From Micromonospora sp. NBC_01813 (GTDB lineage: Bacteria; Actinomycetota; Actinomycetes; Mycobacteriales; Micromonosporaceae), in NCBI RefSeq assembly GCF_035917335.1, contig NZ_CP109067.1, positions 3,285,001 through 3,349,000 on the forward strand: 64,000 nt of DNA, written 5' to 3'. The notes under the pieces are model-generated. The model had not been told where the DNA came from, did not search any database, and saw only the letters and a list, made by a program, of their open reading frames with translations. Positions 58,932 to 64,000 of the stretch are shown here, piece after piece (within the stretch, counting starts at the first letter, position 1; each line of letters starts with the position of its first letter). Both the position numbers and the translations under genes were made by a program.

Positions 58932-59824
58932 GATGCCTCCTGTTCGATTCGGCGCGTCACACTCGACGCCGGCGGATGCGGGGCAGCCAGTCGCGGCGCG
59001 GACGGCAGCGCCTGGCCAGGCACCTGGTCCGAGGGCTGACTCGGTGACTGGCCCGGCACCGGGATGGCGACGCAGAAGTGCCGGCGCAGAGTGCGCCGCC
59101 ACGGGGTGTCCGGCAGATCCGGTCGCAGTGCGGCCAGGCCGGTGGCGTACTTGGAGATCCGGACCGGGCGGATGCCCCGGTGCCACAGCATCCGGTCGAC
59201 CGACGAGGCCGCTGCGGCGGTCTTGGTCTCGACGACGGCGACCTCCGGCAGCGACAGCTCGGTCTGCCCGGCCTGCCAGCTCAGACCGGTGTCGATGGTG
59301 ACCCGGCTGGCGCTGGCCGGCAGCAGCAGGGTGCTGCGCCGATAGGTGGTGACCAGGGTCGGGTCGAAGTCGCCGCCGGGCGAGATCGCCTCCCGGGCGA
59401 GCACCTCGTCGACGAAGGCGCGTCCCGGCGCCACGGTGCCCCGGTCCTGCGGCTGGTAGGGCAGCCGGTGCTTGGTGATGCTGTCCCGGGCACCGTTGAT
59501 CTTCACCTCCAGCCAGCAGTCCCCGGAGTCGAGGTAGGTCCGGGTGCGAACCTTGAACCGCCGCCGGCGGCGGTACGCCGCGCAGTGGTAGCTGGCCAGC
59601 CAGGGCGTGTCGAAGTAGACCGACTCGTAGCGGAACGAGCGCTCGCCGTCGATCTCCAGCACGTGCGCGTACGACGTCAGTTGGCTCAGCAACGGCGGCA
59701 GCTCGGACAGCGGGACGACGTACTTTCGGTCCACTCTGGTCTGCAGAGCGGCGCAGTCGATGAGCTCGGCCAGACCGATGGGGTCCATCTCGGCCAGCGT
59801 CGAGGCGATCGGCAGTGTGATCAT
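58922..59824 (-). CDS. VTC-domain polyphosphate polymerase-like protein
   Basis: 300 aa, ATG overlapping the DUF4956 stop (ATGA). VTC tunnel-domain motifs: LQTRVDRKYVVPLSELPPLL, FRYESVYFDTPWLASYHCAA, RRRRRFKVRTRTYLDSGDCW, LEVKINGARDSITKHRLPYQ, VTTYRRSTLLLPASASRVTI, and VVETKTAAAASSVDRML. The Arg/Lys/Glu pattern of the polyphosphate-synthesising tunnel (R-x-x-x-K, E-V-K, E-x-K) is present. It is cytoplasmic. The last 50 residues are Pro/Gln-rich. Coupled to DUF4956 and CotH. Confidence 0.88.
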   Translation of the reverse strand: MITLPIASTLAEMDPIGLAELIDCAALQTRVDRKYVVPLSELPPLLSQLTSYAHVLEIDGERSFRYESVYFDTPWLASYHCAAYRRRRRFKVRTRTYLDSGDCWLEVKINGARDSITKHRLPYQPQDRGTVAPGRAFVDEVLAREAISPGGDFDPTLVTTYRRSTLLLPASASRVTIDTGLSWQAGQTELSLPEVAVVETKTAAAASSVDRMLWHRGIRPVRISKYATGLAALRPDLPDTPWRRTLRRHFCVAIPVPGQSPSQPSDQVPGQALPSAPRLAAPHPPASSVTRRIEQEASCV

Positions 59825-60426
59825 CGGTGGGCTCCCGCCGGGGCCGGGGCACCCGAGCCGGCCGGCGTGATTCGCCGGCCGGACAGCGAGTACCGCACGT
59901 CTACGATGGTGGTTTCGTTGACCAGGTCCAGCCGCTGGATGGTGGCGTTGTGCACCCGCGCGCCGAGCAGTTGTTCCAACTGGGCGACGAGGGCGACCTG
60001 ATCGGTGACGGCCGAGTCGAGCACCATGATCTGGTGCCGGTAGTGCTTGAGCAGCCGGGGATGGTCACCGAGGAACATCACCGTCACGATCAACGCCATC
60101 AGTCCGCCGCTGAGCCAGATCGAGGTGGTGGCCAGCGCGCCGAGGATGCCCAGCGCGAGCGCGGAGAAGTAGTACGCGACCTCGTGCTGGTCCAGCTCCG
60201 TCGAGCGCAACCGGATGATCGACAGTACGCCGAACAGTGCCAGCCCCAGGCCGAGTCCGGCACCGACGTTGCTGGCGCTCAACGCGCTCGCGACCGCGAG
60301 GACGCCGACGTTGACACCGAGGTACGCGACGACGAGGTCCCGGCGGCGGTGGCGCGGGAAGTAGAGCCCGAAGACGAGCAGCGCCACCGCGCAGATGTCG
60401 ATCGCGAACAGGACGAGCTGCGGCAT
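59821..60426 (-). CDS. DUF4956 membrane protein
   Basis: 201 aa from the ATG at 60426 (AGGAGG about nine bases upstream). Four to five transmembrane helices (LVLFAIDICAVALLVFGLYF, LVVAYLGVNVGVLAVASALS, GLGLGLALFGVLSIIRLRST) and the conserved cytoplasmic block RLRSTELDQHEVAYYFSALA of DUF4956, then a soluble domain (HYRHQIMVLDSAVTDQVALV). DUF4956 genes typically accompany VTC and CotH genes. First gene of the operon. A sigma-70-like promoter lies 125 bp upstream. Confidence 0.86.
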   Translation of the reverse strand: MPQLVLFAIDICAVALLVFGLYFPRHRRRDLVVAYLGVNVGVLAVASALSASNVGAGLGLGLALFGVLSIIRLRSTELDQHEVAYYFSALALGILGALATTSIWLSGGLMALIVTVMFLGDHPRLLKHYRHQIMVLDSAVTDQVALVAQLEQLLGARVHNATIQRLDLVNETTIVDVRYSLSGRRITPAGSGAPAPAGAHR

Positions 60427-60735
60427 CTCGTACGTTCCTCCTGGGTCTGCTGCCGGTCGTGCTGGCGTGGCCCGGGTCGGAGCAGAGCAAAGGTGGGCGG
60501 CAGCCGAACACTTCCGGAACTTCCGGTAAACTTTCGGGAACTCTTCCGAAACGGTATCCACGACATTGATTTACGTCAATGGCCTGGTCCCGGCTACTTG
60601 CCTCGACCGCGCATCAGGCTTTCAGCCTCGATCCAGCACCTGTTCGGCCCATCTGCTGGTGAAGGCGCATCGGCAAGATTCGGTGAGCGTTAACACCTCG
60701 CCCGGTCGATCCACACCGGAACTTTCGATGCTCGG
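60427..60735. other. Intergenic region with promoter and repeated TTCCGG motifs
   Basis: 309 bp between the CHAT gene end (60736) and the DUF4956 start, with no gene. It holds the operon promoter (60551-60579) and, between that promoter and the DUF4956 start, the motif cluster CACTTCCGGAACTTCCGGTA and AAACTTTCGGGAACTC (60513-60545), similar to sites in the 55.8-56.2 kb gap. CHAT transcription ends here with no obvious hairpin. Confidence 0.5.
60551..60579 (-). promoter_or_regulatory. Sigma-70-like promoter of the DUF4956-VTC-CotH operon
   Basis: On the minus strand TTGACG is followed after 17 bases by TACCGT, matching TTGAC-N17-TAnnnT. The site is 125 bp before the DUF4956 start. A TTCCGG/GAAAGTT motif cluster lies between the promoter and the gene, a position suited to repression. 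Confidence 0.6.
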
Positions 60736-63700
60736 TCAGCCGCCGGTGTGCAGGTACGGTGCCCAGCACAGCGGATCAGCCGGGCGCTGCGCCCGCAACG
60801 CCGCCACCGCCCGATGCAACGCCACCGCCGCCGGCACCGCCTCAGCCGGTGCCGTCCCGGCCCCCGCCGCACCGAGATGGTGCGCGTAGAACGCCGCCGC
60901 GACCAACGGCGCCGTCGTATCGTGGATCGTCCACGACGTGGCGATGACGTCCCGGTAGCCGAGCAACAGCATCGCGCCCGCCAGGTGCAGCGCCTCATCG
61001 GCGAGCAGCTGGCCGCCGGTCGCCGTCTCGCACGCGGACAGATACGCCAACTCGCGATCGGCAGTCGGCAGCCCGGCCAGCTGCGCCACCGTCACCTCAC
61101 CATCCCAGAGCTGGATAGCGCTGCGCCCGGGGTCGACCCGGTCCTGCACGGCGTGACAGGCCAGATGCAGCATCGGGTGTCGCGGAAGCTGCGCGAGCAA
61201 CCCGGCCCGGGTCGCCGCCGATCCGGTCAGCCGGTGCGACATCGCAGCGGGCAGCAGCCGGGCCAGCTCGGCCAGCTCCGCGCGTACCGCCGGCAGGTCG
61301 GCCTGGCCCGGAGTGCGCTCCAGACCGACGGCGAGCAACCGGGCCGGTGGCCGAGGGGTCGCCCGCCTGGTGTCGTCTGCGGGTGTCGTCCGGCGGGTCC
61401 GCAGCAACGCCGCCAAGGTCGGGGTGTACGAGCTGACCACCCGGCCGAGCACCAGGTCCGCCGGCGGGGTCGGCCGGGCGTTGGTACGCGAGTGCCGCCC
61501 GGCGGCGTGCAGCGGCAGCAACGCCAACGGCCCGGTCGGGCACCACCACAGCCGGGGCAACGGCTCGTCGCCGGCAGCGGGCTGGCCCAGCGCGGTCAGC
61601 ACCGGCTCGGCGACCCGCTCCCACAGCCACTCCAGAACGTCGAGCACCCGGTGCCGGTCCGCCTCACGCGGCGGCAACGGCCGGTCGTCGCCGGGACGAC
61701 TGCGCGCCACCGCCCCCAGCAGGATCTCCGCCTGCTCGACCACCCCGTCGAAGGTCAGCGCGGGCAGCGGCAACACGGACGGGTCGCCGGCGGCGGTGAC
61801 CAGCAGGGCGTGGCAGCCGTACCGGCTGATGTTGACGATCACCACCGGTCCGCCGGCTGCGGCCCGACGCAGCTCGTCGTACGGGACCGGCCGGAACAGC
61901 CGCTCGAAGCCGGGCAGCGCGCGGACCTGGGCGACCAGCTCGTCCCAGCGGGTGGCGAGCCGACGCCGCTCGGGCACAGACAGCTCCGCTTCGGAATGCA
62001 ACGGCCGGTTCAGCTCGCCGCGCACCCGGGACAGCTCGGCGTGCAGCTGCGGTGCCTGCTCGGCGAGCCGGTCGAGGTCGTCGCGCAGTTGCAGAGCCTG
62101 CGTCCACAACACCGAGCGGCCCTGGTCGAGCAGCTCCACCGCCTGCTGCGGCCGGCCGCAGGCGATCGCGGTACAGGCGGCGTCGCTGGCCAGGCCGTGC
62201 CAGAGAGTCAGCTGCCGCTGCCGGGTGGTGTCATCCAGTCCGTGCCAGGCGACCTGCGGAAGCAGTGCCACGGCAGTTGTGAAGGCGGTGAGCGCCTCGT
62301 CGTGGTCACCGACGTCGAACGCCGCCTTACCCCAGTGCCAGGCGGCCTTGACCCGCAGCCCGGCCGGGGCCGCGGCGGTGTGCGCGGCCGCCCGGTGACT
62401 CGCCACAACCGTACGGACGTCCGACCCGCTGCCGCCGCTGTCGCTGTCGCTGTCGCCGAATCGCTCCAGGCGCTCCGCGACGGCCATACCGAGGTTGTTC
62501 AGCAACGCGCCTCGGTCCGCCCGACCGGTCGGGGTGGCGGTCACCGCCTCGGTGACGACCTCGATCGCCCGGTCCAGATCGGCCGGCTCGTCGCCGTGCC
62601 GGGCCTTCGTCTGCAGGACACCGCCCAGGTTGGACAGATAGCCGACCCGGTCGGGGTCCTCCGCTGCGGTGATCTCCACGGCTGTGGTCGCGGCGGTCAG
62701 CGCCTCGTCGAGGTCAGCCGGCCGCGCCGAAAGCTCGAAGCGTTCCCGCAGCGCGAGCGCCAGATTCGTCAGGCAACCGGCCCGGTGCGGATGCCCGTCC
62801 GGGGCGGCACGTAGCGCGGTCCGGCCGGCGTCGACCGCGGCGTCGAGATCCGCCAACCCGGGCTCGCTGCTCGCGCGGGCCGACCCGCGCTGGTCGAGCT
62901 CATATCGTTCCCGCAGTGCGACGCAGAGCGCCGAGTAGGTCAACACCGCCGTCGGATGCCCCGGCGGGCAGCGCCGGGCACACTGCTGGAACAGATCGAT
63001 GGCCTCGGTCAGGTCGGCGCGGTCACCGCTGACCTCGAAACGCACCGACAGCGCCGTACCGGCGGCGTGCAGATTCTTGAGCTGGTTGGGGTGGCCGTCG
63101 AAGACGGCGGCCAGACCGGCACGAGCGGCGTCAACCGCCGCGTCGATGTCCGCCGGCCGACCCAGGCGGCGAAACCGGTCCTTGAGCGCGACCGCCAGAT
63201 TCGCCTGCACGTACGCCCAAGCCGGGTGCGCGGCTGGCAGTCGGCCCGCCGGTGGTTGGCCGGGCCCGCCGGCGACCCGGCACAGTGCGGCGGCCTGCCG
63301 CAGCCCGTCGATGGCCTCGTCGACGTCGGAAAGGTCGTCGAAGCGTTCGTATCGGGCGGTGAGCGCACCGGCGAGGTTCAGCCGCGCGGTGACCATGCTG
63401 GGATGATCGCGTGGGGTCTGCTCGACCGCCCGCCGGCCGGCCTCGATCGCCCGGGCCAGATCGTCGGCCCGGCCGAGATGCTGGTAGCGGGCGATCAACG
63501 CGCTGGACAGATCAGCCAGCAGCGTCGCCTGCTCGACCGAGCCGGCCGGCGCCGCCTCGATCGCCAGCTGGTCGGTCTCGATCGAAGCGTCGAGATCGTC
63601 GGCAGCGCCGGTGCGCTCGAACCGCACCGCCAGCACCGTGGCCAGATGCGACAGATACCGGGCACGGGCCGGATCGTCGGGCGGCGTCACGCTCAGCGAG

Positions 63701-64000
63701 TGCCGGAACAGCCGTACGGCGAGGTCGGCGTGCAGCGGCCGGCCCGTCGCGGAGAACGCCGTCAGCTCCGCCATGCCCCGACGGTCCGCCTCGGCCGCCG
63801 ACTTCGCCCGGTCCGCCGGCCGGGCCGGGATCGCGCTGATGGCGACCGCCCAGCCGACGAACGAGCAGCCGAAACTGGTCACCAGCACGACGATCGGGAA
63901 CGGTCCGGCCGCCACCTCCACAGCGGTGACGAACGCCCCGGCGAGCAGCGCAGCCCGCAACGCCACCCCCGGATAGGTGGTCGGCGGATGCCAGAGCTTC
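60736..64000 (-). CDS. TPR-CHAT protein (partial, runs off the window edge)
   Basis: At least 1087 residues visible; no stop or certain start before the edge (a GTG at 63966 is possible, but the frame is open upstream). N-terminal hydrophobic segments (ALRAALLAGAFVTAVEVAAG, FPIVVLVTSFGCSFVGWAVA) suggest membrane spans. Residues about 60-560 contain tetratricopeptide repeats with A-R-Y/F-x-R-x-G-R-x-x-D-L units (LSSALIARYQHLGRADDLAR). The C-terminal CHAT (caspase HetF-associated) protease domain carries the His in HPMLHLACHAVQD and the Cys in YLSACETATGG. A likely membrane-tethered cysteine protease or signalling hub, as in bacterial immune and developmental systems. Confidence 0.88.
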   Translation of the reverse strand, partial: KLWHPPTTYPGVALRAALLAGAFVTAVEVAAGPFPIVVLVTSFGCSFVGWAVAISAIPARPADRAKSAAEADRRGMAELTAFSATGRPLHADLAVRLFRHSLSVTPPDDPARARYLSHLATVLAVRFERTGAADDLDASIETDQLAIEAAPAGSVEQATLLADLSSALIARYQHLGRADDLARAIEAGRRAVEQTPRDHPSMVTARLNLAGALTARYERFDDLSDVDEAIDGLRQAAALCRVAGGPGQPPAGRLPAAHPAWAYVQANLAVALKDRFRRLGRPADIDAAVDAARAGLAAVFDGHPNQLKNLHAAGTALSVRFEVSGDRADLTEAIDLFQQCARRCPPGHPTAVLTYSALCVALRERYELDQRGSARASSEPGLADLDAAVDAGRTALRAAPDGHPHRAGCLTNLALALRERFELSARPADLDEALTAATTAVEITAAEDPDRVGYLSNLGGVLQTKARHGDEPADLDRAIEVVTEAVTATPTGRADRGALLNNLGMAVAERLERFGDSDSDSGGSGSDVRTVVASHRAAAHTAAAPAGLRVKAAWHWGKAAFDVGDHDEALTAFTTAVALLPQVAWHGLDDTTRQRQLTLWHGLASDAACTAIACGRPQQAVELLDQGRSVLWTQALQLRDDLDRLAEQAPQLHAELSRVRGELNRPLHSEAELSVPERRRLATRWDELVAQVRALPGFERLFRPVPYDELRRAAAGGPVVIVNISRYGCHALLVTAAGDPSVLPLPALTFDGVVEQAEILLGAVARSRPGDDRPLPPREADRHRVLDVLEWLWERVAEPVLTALGQPAAGDEPLPRLWWCPTGPLALLPLHAAGRHSRTNARPTPPADLVLGRVVSSYTPTLAALLRTRRTTPADDTRRATPRPPARLLAVGLERTPGQADLPAVRAELAELARLLPAAMSHRLTGSAATRAGLLAQLPRHPMLHLACHAVQDRVDPGRSAIQLWDGEVTVAQLAGLPTADRELAYLSACETATGGQLLADEALHLAGAMLLLGYRDVIATSWTIHDTTAPLVAAAFYAHHLGAAGAGTAPAEAVPAAVALHRAVAALRAQRPADPLCWAPYLHTGG

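Noticed and set aside
60748-62814. Plus-strand open frame of nearly 700 codons over the CHAT gene.
   Set aside because: Antisense shadow with no domain; the CHAT protease catalytic residues lie on the minus strand.
1-64000. tRNA, rRNA, CRISPR array, insertion sequence or prophage.
   Set aside because: No cloverleaf, rRNA-like block, regularly spaced repeat or transposase-type protein was recognised in the window.

Overview
The window is about 70% G+C. Genes are close-packed, with GTG/ATG starts and purine-rich ribosome binding sites. The gene families point to a filamentous actinomycete, most likely of the family Micromonosporaceae (Micromonospora-like): DUF397/XRE pairs, a conservon (histidine kinase, roadblock, DUF742, GTPase), CBM2-bearing secreted glycoside hydrolases, MsiK-type sugar ABC operons lacking their own ATPase, a ydaO (c-di-AMP) riboswitch before an NlpC/P60 hydrolase, and a group 2 sigma factor. 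This placement is inferred from gene content; no rRNA or tRNA gene was seen.

Layout. 0-10.9 kb is housekeeping: small conserved proteins, a first DUF397/XRE set, DUF6232, a riboswitch-controlled NlpC/P60 peptidase, a stress-type sigma factor with a SigR/SigH-like promoter, a thymidylate-kinase-like protein, then a nucleotidyltransferase/BON/metallophosphoesterase/microprotein/TspO run. 11-19 kb is an alpha-glucoside module: a palindromic LacI-type operator, a binding lipoprotein, two permeases, a LacI regulator, a GH13 alpha-glucosidase and an MFS transporter. 19-26 kb is an accessory block. It holds a two-gene AbiEii-like nucleotidyltransferase module bracketed by a 46-bp direct repeat copied from the 5' end of the MFS gene. 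It also holds an NB-ARC/TPR ATPase with DUF6879 and a 73-aa protein, a facing small protein that shares the ATPase's N-terminal peptide motif, a second XRE/DUF397 pair and two small unknown genes. 26-30 kb is xylose catabolism (xylA, xylB, divergent ROK regulator). 30-34 kb has an exopolysaccharide priming transferase and a VWA/solute-binding protein.

34-38.6 kb is L-lactate utilisation (lutABC with a GntR regulator and a divergent lactonase around a perfect 14-bp palindrome). 38.6-42.5 kb is a conservon. 42.7-44.6 kb has two paralogous small proteins and a third short gene, with strong hairpins. 44.6-46.4 kb is a secreted CBM2-GH6 cellobiohydrolase with a CebR-like box upstream. 47-55.8 kb is a polysaccharide cluster: three GT2 glycosyltransferases, a flippase and a large multi-membrane protein in a translationally coupled run, facing a GH16 hydrolase and a NodB deacetylase. 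56-60.4 kb has a cold-shock-domain protein and a DUF4956-VTC-CotH operon in which the CotH kinase carries a C-terminal CBM2. 60.7 kb to the end is a TPR-CHAT protease-like protein that runs off the edge.

How the parts work together. The window is dominated by carbohydrate and cell-surface functions: extracellular cellulose attack, import and hydrolysis of alpha-glucosides, xylose and lactate catabolism, and exopolysaccharide synthesis. A conflict/defence-like patch sits between the alpha-glucoside and xylose modules. The most unusual items are that patch (direct-repeat-bounded AbiEii module; NB-ARC with partner peptide motif) and the cellulose-anchored CotH-VTC-DUF4956 operon.
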